Part shown: positions 18,171 through 27,606 of the stretch, piece by piece | Numbering within the stretch: the first letter of the stretch is position 1 | Layout of the letters: the number at the start of each line of letters is the position of its first letter | NCBI RefSeq assembly: GCF_007874125.1 | Contig: NZ_CP040128.1 | Location: 4,092,001 to 4,156,000, forward strand | Source: Noviherbaspirillum sp. UKPF54 | GTDB lineage: Bacteria; Pseudomonadota; Gammaproteobacteria; Burkholderiales; Burkholderiaceae_D | DNA: 64,000 nt | Reading direction: 5' to 3' | Notes under the pieces: model-generated | What the model was told of the DNA's origin: nothing | The model's database searches: none | Seen by the model: the letters and a program-made list of their open reading frames with translations, nothing else | Program-made: the position numbers and the translations under genes

Positions 18171-19979
18171 ATGGATAGAAGAAGTTTTCTGAAAGGCGCG
18201 GCCTATTTCACGGTCGCGGCCGCCGCCGGCGGCACGCTCACCGCCTGCGGCGGCCTGTTCGCCAACCTGCCGAAGGGGACGTTCGATTTCCCGCTCGGCG
18301 TGGCCAGCGGCGATCCGAAGGAGAGCAGCATCGTGTTCTGGACGCGCTGCGTGCTCACCAATCCGCAAGCGGCAAAGGATGCGGGCTTTCCGATCAACGC
18401 GCTCGACCTGGAGCTGCAGGTGGCGACCAACGCCGGCTTCGAAAAGCTGGTCGCCTCGGTCAAGCTGAGCGCCGCCGACACCTACGATTACACGGTGCGC
18501 GCCAAGGTCACCAACCTCAAGCCGGACACGCGCTACTTCTACCGCTTCGTGTGCGGCAAGGACGCCAGCCCGATCGGCCAGACCCGCACCGCTCCGGCCG
18601 CCGGCGCCGACGTGCAGGCGCTGCGCTTTGCCTGGCTGACCTGCCAGGACTGGAGCGTCAACCACTGGGCGGCGATGGAAATGCTGGCCGAGGAAGAGGT
18701 CGATTTCCTGGTGCACCTGGGCGACTACATCTACGAGACGGTCGGCGCGTCGTTCCAGACAGGCGCCGCCGAGCCCGCGCACCAGCAGATCATGCTGCCC
18801 GACGGGCAGGCGCTGCCACCGCGCGGCGTTTGCGCCACCAGCGTCGAGGATTACCGCACGCTGTACCGCACCTACCGCGGCGACAAGCGCCTGCAGGAGC
18901 TGCACCGCAAGTTCGCGATGATCGCGATCTGGGACGACCACGAGTTTTCCGACGACTGCTGGCGCGACCACCAGACCTATTCCAACGAAAACAAGCAGCA
19001 GACCGCGCGCCGCCGCGCCGCCAGCCAGGCCTGGGCCGAATACATGCCGATCGACTGGGGCGACGTGTCGTTCGACCTGGCCAACGAAGCCTACGACAAT
19101 ATCCGCATCTACCGCGACTTCAAGTTCGGCAAGCTGATGCACCTGGTGATGACCGACGAGCGCCTGTACCGCGACGACCATATCGTCAGCGAAGCGTTGT
19201 ACGCATCGATGGTCGGCCACGATCCGATCAACGGCAACGATTCGATCGGCAGCCGCTATTTCGTGCCGCAGCCGCTGCTGGCGCAGATCGAGGCGCAGAA
19301 GACTGCGGCCATGCAGCGCGCGCCCAGCATCCTCGGCACCACGCAGGCGCAGTGGTGGAAGGACACGCTGAAGAATTCCGGCGCCGCGTGGAAGGTGTGG
19401 GGCAACGAAGTCACGCTCAACCGCATGTGGCTCGACCTGCGCAGCCAAGCGCCGGCGCCGTACAACCAGCTCTACATCGTCAACGCCGACGGCTGGGACG
19501 GCTACCCGGCGCACCGCGCCGAGCTGATGTCGTACCTGAAGACGGAGAACATCGGCAACGTGGTGGCGATCACCGGCGATCTGCATGCCTTCCAGTGCGG
19601 CGTGATCCGCGACAATCCCGATCCCGCAGCCGGCACGCCGGTCGTGGTCGACTTCGTCACCGCCGGCATCAGCAGCTCGTCGTTCTACACCTACCTCAGG
19701 GATGGCGCGGGCAGCACGCCGCTGGCCCCCTTGGTCGCAACGCCGGAAATCTTCGACCAGGTCATGCGCGCCAATAATCCGGATTTTGCCTATACCGACC
19801 ACAATGCGCAGGGCTATGCGGTGGCGACCATTACCCCCACCGCGTTCACCGTCCTGTTCAACAAGGTCAAGCCCTTGAACAGCGACGGCACGAAACCTGC
19901 CGAGCCGCTGGCCAAGCGCACGCGCATCACCGTGCAGGCGGGCTCCACCGCGCCGATGGTGGAAGACAACGTAGCCTAA
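18171..19979 (+). CDS. PhoD-family alkaline phosphatase/phosphodiesterase, Tat exported
   Basis: 602 residues. The N-terminus RRSFLKG is a twin-arginine signal, followed by a hydrophobic stretch and LTACGG, a possible lipobox. A PhoD_N Ig-like domain (residues about 40-150) precedes the metallophosphatase domain: LTCQDW, VHLGDYIYE, IAIWDDHEFSDDCW and ITGDLHAFQ, all metal-binding motifs of the Ca/Fe-dependent PhoD enzymes. Such enzymes release phosphate from phosphomonoesters and diesters in the periplasm and are usually induced by phosphate starvation; I see no certain Pho box. AGGGAGAGA stands before ATG 18171. Confidence 0.92.
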   Translation: MDRRSFLKGAAYFTVAAAAGGTLTACGGLFANLPKGTFDFPLGVASGDPKESSIVFWTRCVLTNPQAAKDAGFPINALDLELQVATNAGFEKLVASVKLSAADTYDYTVRAKVTNLKPDTRYFYRFVCGKDASPIGQTRTAPAAGADVQALRFAWLTCQDWSVNHWAAMEMLAEEEVDFLVHLGDYIYETVGASFQTGAAEPAHQQIMLPDGQALPPRGVCATSVEDYRTLYRTYRGDKRLQELHRKFAMIAIWDDHEFSDDCWRDHQTYSNENKQQTARRRAASQAWAEYMPIDWGDVSFDLANEAYDNIRIYRDFKFGKLMHLVMTDERLYRDDHIVSEALYASMVGHDPINGNDSIGSRYFVPQPLLAQIEAQKTAAMQRAPSILGTTQAQWWKDTLKNSGAAWKVWGNEVTLNRMWLDLRSQAPAPYNQLYIVNADGWDGYPAHRAELMSYLKTENIGNVVAITGDLHAFQCGVIRDNPDPAAGTPVVVDFVTAGISSSSFYTYLRDGAGSTPLAPLVATPEIFDQVMRANNPDFAYTDHNAQGYAVATITPTAFTVLFNKVKPLNSDGTKPAEPLAKRTRITVQAGSTAPMVEDNVA

Positions 19980-20035
19980 ACGCCAGGCGCGCCGCCGTTC
20001 CGGCCCGATGGCCGGGATGGCGGTGCAGGCACAGT

Positions 20036-21157
20036 TCAGTCCAGCGTCTGCCGGTACCGCCGCAGCGCGATCAGGCCGGCCGCCAGCATGAACAGCGCGA
20101 TCGGCCACACTTGCGGCGCGATCTCCACCGCGCCGTTCCCCTTCAACATGATGCCGCGCACGATGCGCAAAAAGTGCGTTAGCGGCAGGAATTCGCCGAT
20201 CGCCTGCGCCCATTCCGGCATGCCGCGAAACGGGAACATGAAGCCCGACAGCAGCATCGACGGCAGGAAAAAGAAGAAGGTCAGCTGCATCGCCTGCATC
20301 TGGTTCTTGGCGATGGTGGAAAAGGTGAATCCAACGGCAAGATTGGCGGCCATGTAGACCACCAGCGCCGCCGACAATAGCGCCAGGCTGCCGAACATCG
20401 GCACGTCGAACAGCAGCCAGGCCGCAATCAGTATCACGGCAGTCTGCACGTAGCCGATCAGGATGTAGGGCAGGATCTTGCCGACCATGACTTCCAGCGG
20501 CCGCACCGGCGTCGCCAGCAGGTTTTCCATGGTGCCGCGCTCTCGCTCGCGCGTCATCGCCAGCGCCGTCATCATCACCATCGTCATGGTCAGGATCACG
20601 CCGATCAGGCCGGGCACGATGTTGTAGCGCGACACGCCCTCCGGGTTGTAGCGCCGTTGCGCGCGGATGTCGAACGGCGTGTCCTGCTGCGACGCGGCCA
20701 CCGGCCCGACCGGATTGTGCGCGATCACCTGCCGGCTGATGGCATTGATCGTCGCCAGCGCATTGCCGGACGCGGCCGGATCGGTGGCGTCGGCCGCCAG
20801 CAGTACCGCCGGATGCTCGCCGCGCAGGATCTGGCGCGAGAAATCGGGCGGTATCACCAAGAGGAATTGCACGCGGCCCTGGTCGAGCAGGCGGTCGCCT
20901 TCGGCTTCGCTGGCAGGTCGCGCGGTGACGCGGAAATAGGACGAATTCTCCAGGCTCGCCACCAGGCTGCGCGAAAACTCGCTGTGATCGGCGGAGACCA
21001 CCGCCAGCGGCAGGTGCTTGGGATCGGTGTTGATCGCGTAGCCGAACAGGATCAGCTGCATGATCGGTACCCCGACCATCATGGCGAACGTCAGCCGGTC
21101 GCGCCGGATCTGGCGGAATTCCTTGATCAGGATGGCGAGCAGGCGCGACCAGTTCAT
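20036..21157 (-). CDS. ABC-2 type transporter permease (YbhR/YbhS type)
   Basis: 373 residues: one N-terminal membrane helix (about residues 25-45), a large periplasmic domain, then five helices in the C-terminal 170 residues, the layout of ABC-2 export permeases. The sequence MTRERERGTMENLLATPVRPLEVMVGKILPY is the family signature. The start overlaps the end of the ATPase gene by four bases. It acts with the ATPase at 21154 and the HlyD-type protein at 22077 as an inner-membrane exporter. Only one permease gene is present, so the permease probably dimerises. It ends the operon. Confidence 0.92.
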   Translation of the reverse strand: MNWSRLLAILIKEFRQIRRDRLTFAMMVGVPIMQLILFGYAINTDPKHLPLAVVSADHSEFSRSLVASLENSSYFRVTARPASEAEGDRLLDQGRVQFLLVIPPDFSRQILRGEHPAVLLAADATDPAASGNALATINAISRQVIAHNPVGPVAASQQDTPFDIRAQRRYNPEGVSRYNIVPGLIGVILTMTMVMMTALAMTRERERGTMENLLATPVRPLEVMVGKILPYILIGYVQTAVILIAAWLLFDVPMFGSLALLSAALVVYMAANLAVGFTFSTIAKNQMQAMQLTFFFFLPSMLLSGFMFPFRGMPEWAQAIGEFLPLTHFLRIVRGIMLKGNGAVEIAPQVWPIALFMLAAGLIALRRYRQTLD

Positions 21158-22080
21158 GCGTAGTTATCCTCCGACTGCCGCATCAGCGCAATGAACACGT
21201 CTTCCAGGTTAGTGGCCACCGGCGTGATTTGCAGGCCGCTGTCGCGGTAGGGCGCCAGCGCCGCATCGAGCGCCTGCTGAGAAGTGCTGCTCGCATGCAG
21301 CGTGGCGCCGAATGACGCGGCATTGATCGCCGCATCGGCGCGCAGTGCTTGCGCCACTTGCGCCAGTTGCGGCCCGCTGATCTCGACCGTGGCCAGCCCC
21401 GCCTGCGCGATCAGTTCCTCGGCCGTGCCCTGCGCCAGCAGCTTGCCGTAGGCGATGTACGCGAGCCGGTGGCAGCGCTCCGCCTCGTCCATGTAGTGCG
21501 TCGACACCAGCACGGTCAAGCCCTTCGCCGCCAGCTCGTGCAAATGGTCCCAGAACTCGCGCCGCGCCTTCGGATCGACGCCGGCGGTCGGCTCGTCGAG
21601 CAGCAGCAATTGCGGCTCGTGCAGCAGGCACGCGGCCAGCGCCAGGCGCTGCTTCCAGCCGCCGGACAGCGCGCCCGCCAGCTGCGTGCGGCGGCTGGCC
21701 AGCCCCAGCTGCTGCAGCGTCGCGTCCACCTTGCCGCCGCGCTCGGGCACCCCGTACACGCGCGCGACAAAGTCGAGGTTTTCCTCGATGGAGAGATCGT
21801 CGTACAGCCCGAAGCGCTGCGTCATGTAGCCGACCTTGGGCTTGATCTGGCGCGACTCGGTGCGGATGTCGTGGCCGAGGCAGGTGCCGCTGCCGTCGTC
21901 CGGCGTCAGGAGGCCGCACAGCATGCGGATGGTGGTGGTCTTGCCGCTGCCGTTAGGCCCGAGAAAGCCGTAGATGCGGCCGCGCTCGACCCGCATGTCG
22001 ACATGGTCGACCACGATGCGCTCGCCGTAGCGCTTGGTCAAGCCGCGCACATCGATGATGGCTTGCGCGCTGTCCATCAC
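21154..22080 (-). CDS. ABC transporter ATP-binding protein
   Basis: 308 residues. Walker A is GPNGSGKTTT, the Q-loop lies in KVGYMTQRFGLYDDLSIEENL, the signature reads LSGGWKQRLALA, Walker B is LLLLDEPTAG and the switch His is in LVSTHYMDEAERC. The last 80 residues form the regulatory tail common to ABC-2 exporters. It resembles one half of E. coli YbhF. It overlaps both neighbours by four bases, which indicates tight translational coupling. Substrate unknown; similar systems export drugs or lipophilic compounds. Confidence 0.93.
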   Translation of the reverse strand: MMDSAQAIIDVRGLTKRYGERIVVDHVDMRVERGRIYGFLGPNGSGKTTTIRMLCGLLTPDDGSGTCLGHDIRTESRQIKPKVGYMTQRFGLYDDLSIEENLDFVARVYGVPERGGKVDATLQQLGLASRRTQLAGALSGGWKQRLALAACLLHEPQLLLLDEPTAGVDPKARREFWDHLHELAAKGLTVLVSTHYMDEAERCHRLAYIAYGKLLAQGTAEELIAQAGLATVEISGPQLAQVAQALRADAAINAASFGATLHASSTSQQALDAALAPYRDSGLQITPVATNLEDVFIALMRQSEDNYA

Positions 22081-23039
22081 TTGCCCGTCTTCGCGTTCGC
22101 CAGCCGGATTTCCACCGGCTGGCCCGGATGCAGCGCCTGCGCCTGGTTTGCCGCCGGGCGCGCCTCGATCATGAACACCAGCGTCGCCCGGGTTTCCTTG
22201 CTGTAGATGAGCGGCGAGGTGTATTCCGGCGTGCTCGACAGATAGCTGATCTTCGCCGCAATGGCGGACTGGCAGCCGTCGCAGCGCACCACCACGTCTT
22301 GCCCGAGCTTAAGCGCGCCCAGCGCCGGCTCCGGCACGAAAAAGCGCAGCTTGATGTTTTGCGGCGGCAGCAGGCTGACGACGGGGCTGCCGGCTGGCAC
22401 GAATTCGCCCTCGCGGTACAGCGTGTCGCTCACCTCGCCAGCGACCGGGATGCGCTGCGTCTTTTGTTCCAGCCGCCAGTCGGCCTGCGCCAGCTGCGCT
22501 TCGGCTGCCTTCAGGTCCTTTTGCGCGGCGTCGATCTCGTCGCTGCGCGCGCCCAGCTGCGCAACGCGCAATTGCGACTGCAGCTCGCCGGCGCGCCCCT
22601 GGTCGCGCTCATAGGCGCTGCGCGCCTCGTCCAGCGCCGCCGGCGAGAGGAATTTGTCGGCCACCAGCTTCTTGACGCGGGCCAGGTTGCGCGTCGACAG
22701 CTGCAGTGCGGCCTGCGCCTGCTCCAGCTGCGCGCGCACCGCCGCGATTTCATCCGGCCGCTTGCCCTTCCTGAGGTTGGCCAGTTGCGCCTGCGCGCGC
22801 TGCACGCGGAACGCGGCTTCCTCGCGCGCGGCGCGCTCGCTTTCCTGCTCCAGCACGAAGGCTGGCGCGTTCTGTTGCACGCGGTCGCCGCGATTGACAT
22901 GCAGCTTCACCAGGGTGCCCGCAATCGGCGTCGCCAGCCGCACGTATTCCGCTTCCGCGTAGCCGGGAAAGTAGTCGGCGGCTTTTTCCGCACAGCCTGC
23001 CAGCAGTGCCGCGATCCATAGAATGTGTACTGCTTTCAT
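22077..23039 (-). CDS. HlyD/MFP-type periplasmic adaptor, lipoprotein
   Basis: 320 residues. MKAVHILWIAALLAGC is a lipoprotein signal (lipobox LAGC). A biotinyl-lipoyl-like half domain follows (PIAGTLVKLHVNRGDRVQQ), then a long coiled-coil hairpin (about residues 75-190, rich in Ala, Gln, Arg, Glu) and the second half domain (RIPVAGEVSDTLYREGEFVPAGSPVVSLLPP). It should bridge the ABC exporter to the outer membrane, probably with a TolC protein encoded elsewhere. It resembles E. coli YbhG and overlaps the ATPase and the regulator genes by four bases each. Confidence 0.9.
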   Translation of the reverse strand: MKAVHILWIAALLAGCAEKAADYFPGYAEAEYVRLATPIAGTLVKLHVNRGDRVQQNAPAFVLEQESERAAREEAAFRVQRAQAQLANLRKGKRPDEIAAVRAQLEQAQAALQLSTRNLARVKKLVADKFLSPAALDEARSAYERDQGRAGELQSQLRVAQLGARSDEIDAAQKDLKAAEAQLAQADWRLEQKTQRIPVAGEVSDTLYREGEFVPAGSPVVSLLPPQNIKLRFFVPEPALGALKLGQDVVVRCDGCQSAIAAKISYLSSTPEYTSPLIYSKETRATLVFMIEARPAANQAQALHPGQPVEIRLANAKTGK

Positions 23040-23677
23040 GCGGTGCTCCGATCTGGATTGGACAGGCCGCGCAGCGCGAATTCGATGCGCTGCTCCACCG
23101 CCTTTTTCGACAACACTTCGCGCTGCACGATGCCGTTTGCGCCGGGCGGCAGCATGCCCGCATTGCGCGCCGCCGCGCCCAGCAGCAGGGGAGCCATCAC
23201 CGCGCCGCCGAGAAAGGCGACCAGCTGCGGCAGCGGCGCCTGCACGAGGTGCCCGCTGCGCTGCGCATCGCCGATCAACCCGGCCAGGATGCGCACATGG
23301 CGCGGCACGTTGGTCTGCAGGAATTCGGCGGCGATGCGTTCCCCGGCCAGCGCATCGGCGAAGATACGCTGCAACAGAGGCTGGTGCGTGCGGCCGAAGT
23401 GGGCCAGCACGCGCAAGGCATTGCGCAAATTCTGCAGCGGCGCCTCGCTCGCATGCGACTGGAGCACCAGCTCGGAAAACATCTGTTCGTACATTTGCGC
23501 GAGCAGCGTGCGGATGAAGTTGTCCTTGCTGCGGAAGTGGTAGTGGAACATCCCGAGGTTCACCCCCGCGTGCTCGGCCAGCTTGCGCGCCGATAGGCCG
23601 CGGCAGCCGGATTCAGGCAGCAGTTCGAAGCCGGCCTGCAGCAGGCGCTGGTCGATGTTTTGGGAGGGGCGGGCCAT
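23036..23677 (-). CDS. TetR-family regulator of the exporter operon (CecR-like)
   Basis: 213 residues. The N-terminal HTH is LLQAGFELLPESGCRGLSARKLAEHAGVNLGMFHYHFRSKDNF, and a C-terminal ligand-binding domain follows. It is the first gene of the four-gene operon, as in the E. coli cecR-ybhGFSR system, and probably represses it in response to a toxic compound. The ATG at 23677 has no ribosome binding site; a consensus TATAAT lies only six bases upstream, so the transcript is probably leaderless or nearly so. Its palindromic operator is at 23681-23704. Confidence 0.88.
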   Translation of the reverse strand: MARPSQNIDQRLLQAGFELLPESGCRGLSARKLAEHAGVNLGMFHYHFRSKDNFIRTLLAQMYEQMFSELVLQSHASEAPLQNLRNALRVLAHFGRTHQPLLQRIFADALAGERIAAEFLQTNVPRHVRILAGLIGDAQRSGHLVQAPLPQLVAFLGGAVMAPLLLGAAARNAGMLPPGANGIVQREVLSKKAVEQRIEFALRGLSNPDRSTA

Positions 23678-23680
23678 GGA

Positions 23681-23704
23681 ATTATTATACGGCCGACTAA
23701 TAAT
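23681..23704. promoter_or_regulatory. Palindromic operator overlapping the tetR-operon promoter
   Basis: ATTATTA at 23681-23687 and TAATAAT at 23698-23704 are perfect inverted arms around a central CGGCCG; 20 of 24 positions are symmetric. Read on the minus strand, it contains TATAAT, with TTGCGA 16 bases upstream, as the promoter of the TetR operon. A TetR dimer bound here would block the polymerase, so autorepression is likely. Confidence 0.6.
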
Positions 23705-23844
23705 ATCGCAATGACAATCTGCCGCTGCTTCAGCACAGCGCATTCAACGGCAAGCGATTTATTCCCGTAGCGGACTTGCAACTCTCCGGTCCGTGCGGCG
23801 TTGCGCTGCTACAATGGCTCGCTTTTGCTTCTCCGGTTTTCCAT

Positions 23845-25902
23845 ATGTCCCACGCTCCGCATCACGCTACACATGGAATGAATCGTCCGCAGGGCGAAGC
23901 GGTCCTGTACATGGAGGGGCCATGCCTGGTGCTGGCCGGCGCCGGCTCCGGCAAGACGCGCGTGATCACCACCAAGATCGCGCACCTGATCGAAAACTGC
24001 GGTTACGAAGCACGCAACATCGCTGCGGTCACTTTCACCAACAAGGCCGCGCACGAAATGCAGGAGCGTATCGCCAAGCTCCTCAAGAATCCGAAGGAAG
24101 CCAAGCACCTCACCGTCTGTACCTTCCATTCGCTCGGCATGCAGATCCTGCGGCGCGAAGCGAAGGAACTCGGCCTGAAGGACCGCTTTTCGATCATGGA
24201 CAGCGACGACTGCTTCTCGCTGGTGCAGGACTTGGCCATGACGACCGACAAGCAGCTGATCCGCCGCATCCAGAACGAGATGTCGCTGTGGAAGAACGCG
24301 CTGGTCGACCCCGACACCGCAGTGAAGCTGGCCGTCACCGAAGAGCAGGCGGAAGCCGCGCGCATCTACCGCAACTACGTTGCCACGCTGTCGTCCTACC
24401 AGGCGGTCGACTTCGACGACCTGATCCGTCTGCCGGTCGAGCTGTTCCGCCAGAACGAAGAAGTGCGCGACCGCTGGCAGCGCAAGCTGCGTTACCTGCT
24501 GGTCGACGAATACCAGGACACCAACACCTGCCAGTACGAGCTGGTCAAGCTCATGGTCACCGGTGTCGGCAAGAAGCCGATGTTTACCGCCGTGGGCGAC
24601 GACGACCAGGCGATCTACGCCTGGCGCGGCGCGACCATCGAAAACCTCAAGCAGCTGCAGGTCGATTTCCCCGACCTGAAGGTGATCAAGCTGGAGCAGA
24701 ACTACCGCTCCACCACGCGCATCCTGCAGGCGGCCAACGCCGTGATCGGCAACAACCCGAAGCTGTTCGAAAAGCAGCTGTGGTCCGAGCATGGCCTGGG
24801 CGAGCCGATCAAGGTGATGGCGATGCAGGACGACGAGCAGGAAGCCGAGCAAGTCGCGATCATGATTTCCGCGCACAAGTTCGAGCGGCGCAGCAAGTTT
24901 TCCGATTACGCGATCCTCTATCGCGGCAACCACCAGGCGCGCGTCATCGAGCAGGCGCTGCGCAAGGAACGCATCCCGTACACGATCTCCGGCGGCCAGA
25001 GCTTCTTCGACCGCGCCGAGATCAAGGACATCGTGTCCTACCTGCGCTTAGTCGCCAACAGCGACGACGATCCCGCCTTCATCCGCGCGGTGACCACGCC
25101 CAAGCGCGGCGTCGGCCAGTCGACGCTGGAAGCGCTGGGCGCCTTCGCCGGCCAGTGGCAATGCTCGCTGTTCGAGGCGGTGTTCAAGGGCGGCATCGAA
25201 GCGAAACTGGCCGACCGCCAGCTCACTCCCTTGCGCGAATTCTGCAACTTCATCAACGGGCTGGAGGCGCGCGCCTCCAAGCGCGGCGAAAACGCCGCCG
25301 AGCTGCTCGACGAGATGATGAAGGAGATTAATTACGAGTACTACCTGTACGATACCTTCGACGACCGCCAGGCGCAGAGCAAGTGGCAGAACGTGCTCGA
25401 CTTCACCACCTGGCTGAAGGAAAAAGGCACCGGCGGCAAGGATGGCACCGCCGAGGAAAAGAGCTTGCTGGAGCTCACGCAGATGGTGGCCTTGATGACC
25501 ATGCTCGAAGGCCGCGACGAAGAACCCGACGCGGTGCGCATGTCGACGCTGCATGCGTCCAAGGGCCTGGAATACCCGCACGTGTTCCTGGTCGGCGTGG
25601 AAGAGGGCATCCTGCCGCACAAGGGCGACCCCGACGCGCCACCCGAGACGCTGGCCGCGCGCATCGAGGAAGAGCGGCGCCTGATGTACGTCGGCATCAC
25701 GCGCGCGCAGCGCAGCCTGCACATCACCTGGTGCAAGCGCCGGAAGCGCGCGCGGGAGAGCATCAATTGCGACGTGTCGCGCTTCATCAAGGAAATGAAG
25801 CTCGACGAGGGCGACGCGCTGCCGAAGGAAGAGGAAGTCATGACGCCGCAGGATCGGCTGGCGAACCTGAAGGCGCTGCTGTCCAGGCCGAAGGCGGCGT
25901 AA
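23845..25902 (+). CDS. rep: ATP-dependent DNA helicase Rep (UvrD/Rep family)
   Basis: 685 residues of superfamily 1A helicase. Walker A is AGAGSGKTRV at about residue 33; further motifs are TFTNKAAHEM (Ia), DEYQDTN (II), GDDDQAIYAWRGA (III), QNYRST (IV), TLHASKGLEYPHVFLVG (V) and EEERRLMYVGITRAQ (VI). Length and the sequence MNRPQGEAVLYMEGPCLVLAG fit Rep rather than UvrD or PcrA. Rep moves 3'-5' and clears proteins ahead of the replication fork. ATG 23845 is preferred; ATG 23878 is a weaker option. A TACAAT -10-like element lies at 23810-23815. Confidence 0.9.
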   Translation: MSHAPHHATHGMNRPQGEAVLYMEGPCLVLAGAGSGKTRVITTKIAHLIENCGYEARNIAAVTFTNKAAHEMQERIAKLLKNPKEAKHLTVCTFHSLGMQILRREAKELGLKDRFSIMDSDDCFSLVQDLAMTTDKQLIRRIQNEMSLWKNALVDPDTAVKLAVTEEQAEAARIYRNYVATLSSYQAVDFDDLIRLPVELFRQNEEVRDRWQRKLRYLLVDEYQDTNTCQYELVKLMVTGVGKKPMFTAVGDDDQAIYAWRGATIENLKQLQVDFPDLKVIKLEQNYRSTTRILQAANAVIGNNPKLFEKQLWSEHGLGEPIKVMAMQDDEQEAEQVAIMISAHKFERRSKFSDYAILYRGNHQARVIEQALRKERIPYTISGGQSFFDRAEIKDIVSYLRLVANSDDDPAFIRAVTTPKRGVGQSTLEALGAFAGQWQCSLFEAVFKGGIEAKLADRQLTPLREFCNFINGLEARASKRGENAAELLDEMMKEINYEYYLYDTFDDRQAQSKWQNVLDFTTWLKEKGTGGKDGTAEEKSLLELTQMVALMTMLEGRDEEPDAVRMSTLHASKGLEYPHVFLVGVEEGILPHKGDPDAPPETLAARIEEERRLMYVGITRAQRSLHITWCKRRKRARESINCDVSRFIKEMKLDEGDALPKEEEVMTPQDRLANLKALLSRPKAA

Positions 25903-26042
25903 GGCGCCGGGCCAGCATGCTGGCAGCGGGCCTTTTGTAAGTTGGTGATTGGCAATGATGCAAACCGGAAATATACTTCCTGTTACATCCTGTTTCAAAT
26001 CGGGATGTCCCATCGCCAACCGTCACAACAAGAAAGCTTCCC

Positions 26043-27470
26043 ATGCCCGGCTCTCCTGTTCGCCTTGCCCCTTTGCGCATTGCCGGCATCGCCGCCGCGA
26101 TTGCGATCATGTCCGGTTGCGCCGGGCCGAAGTACACGGTGGACGACGGCAGTCCGGTCGATGCACAGCTGCTCGCCGCCATCCGCACCTACGGCCAGGG
26201 CCATCAGGCCACCCGGGCGGCCGTCGTCAAGACCGCACAGCTCAACGACAAGGATTGCGACAAGCAATGGGAGCTGCCGTTCGTGGTGGCGACTTCCTAC
26301 GATCTGCCGCGCGAAAAGAAGATCGCCTGGGTGCGCGGCCTGGCGGTCGACGAGCGATTGTCGGTGATTGCGGCCGCCCCCGAATCGGGTCTCGCGGTGG
26401 GCGACAAGATCGAGGAAGTCCACGGCTATAAGCGCGAGAATACCCAGAAGATGCTGGTCGAGCTGATCGACCGGCGCGACAGCGGGCGCCCGTTCGAGCT
26501 GAAGCTGTCGGATATGCGCGTGGTCAAAATCGCGCCGGTCGAGGTCTGCCGCGGCCATTTCCAGATCGCGGCTCCGGAAGGCGGGCCGGCGCAGGATTAC
26601 CACTGGCTGCAGTCGACCCATCCGCTCTCGGCCTTCTCGCCCAAGCTGACGCCGGACGAAGCCTTGTGGGCCGTGCTGTGGACGCAGGGGCTGTCGGAAG
26701 AGGCCGGCGCGCGCATGAAGGTGTATCACTACGGCCTGAAGGCGGTGAAGACCGGCATGACGATCGCCAGCATCGCCAGCGTCGTCGGCAGCGTGGGCGC
26801 CGCCGCCCAGGCGGCCAATGCGGCGGCCAACGCTGCCGCCAACAGCGCCGCCAGCGCGGCCGGCAATGCCGCCGCCCAGGCCGCAGCGCAGGCGGCGGCC
26901 AAGGCGCTGGCCCAGCAGGTGGCGGACGACGCGCGGCAAAGCGCGATCAACGCCGCGCAAAAGCTGCTGCGGCAGCAGGCGCAGGACATCGCGATCAACT
27001 CGGTCAAGGCCGCCGCCATCTTCAAGGACAGCCTGTCCGGGATTTCGTGGGTCGCCGGCACCGGTTTCTACATGGCCGACAAATGGGCGTTCGACCGCAT
27101 GGAAGCGCTCGGCGCCGACCCCATGGCCGCCTTCACGCTGCATTACAAGCTCGCGTCCGGCTCGCTGTCGCAGAACGCCTTCGTGTTTGACGAGGAAAGG
27201 CTCAAGCTCATCAGCGAGATGGCGCAGAAGAAGGGCCTGGCCGAGAAGGTGAAGCTGGCCCTGTCCGGCGCGGACCCGGATGCGCCGCCGGCCGTCGCGG
27301 AGGCGCTCGCGGATAGCGGAACGACCGAATTGCGCCCCCTGGACGATGCGCCTGCGGCGCAGGAACCCGAAGCGGGAGCGGCCGAGCATGCCGATGCGCC
27401 GCCGCCGGCGCAACCTGTCGCGTTGCCGGCGGAAGACAGCGTGCCGCCGATGACAGCGGCCGGTTCCTGA
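26043..27470 (+). CDS. Lipoprotein with PDZ-like segment and alanine-rich helical region
   Basis: 475 residues. The signal ends in a lipobox, MSGC, near residue 25. Residues about 100-160 (VIAAAPESGLAVGDKIEEVHGYKRENTQKMLVELI) look like a PDZ-type domain that would bind C-termini or loops. Residues about 245-320 are strikingly Ala-rich (AAAQAANAAANAAANSAASAAG), likely a long amphipathic helix or glycine-zipper-like membrane segment. The C-terminus is Pro/Ala rich and disordered. Family unknown to me; a periplasmic or outer-membrane-anchored scaffold role is possible but unproven. It stands alone, with no operon partner. Confidence 0.7.
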   Translation: MPGSPVRLAPLRIAGIAAAIAIMSGCAGPKYTVDDGSPVDAQLLAAIRTYGQGHQATRAAVVKTAQLNDKDCDKQWELPFVVATSYDLPREKKIAWVRGLAVDERLSVIAAAPESGLAVGDKIEEVHGYKRENTQKMLVELIDRRDSGRPFELKLSDMRVVKIAPVEVCRGHFQIAAPEGGPAQDYHWLQSTHPLSAFSPKLTPDEALWAVLWTQGLSEEAGARMKVYHYGLKAVKTGMTIASIASVVGSVGAAAQAANAAANAAANSAASAAGNAAAQAAAQAAAKALAQQVADDARQSAINAAQKLLRQQAQDIAINSVKAAAIFKDSLSGISWVAGTGFYMADKWAFDRMEALGADPMAAFTLHYKLASGSLSQNAFVFDEERLKLISEMAQKKGLAEKVKLALSGADPDAPPAVAEALADSGTTELRPLDDAPAAQEPEAGAAEHADAPPPAQPVALPAEDSVPPMTAAGS

Positions 27471-27606
27471 GCGCGTTCCCCGCGCATACTTGATGCCTGC
27501 ACGCAATGCGGTGATCCGGGTAGAATTCTCTTAATCAAGAAAGTCCGACGGCCCATGCCTGCCGATCTGGCATGAAGGGTCAACGAGACGTATTCGAAAG
27601 GGAGCA

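Noticed and set aside
25911..25924. Palindrome GCCAGCATGCTGGC after rep as a terminator
   Set aside because: It has no T-run close behind and is too short to call on its own.
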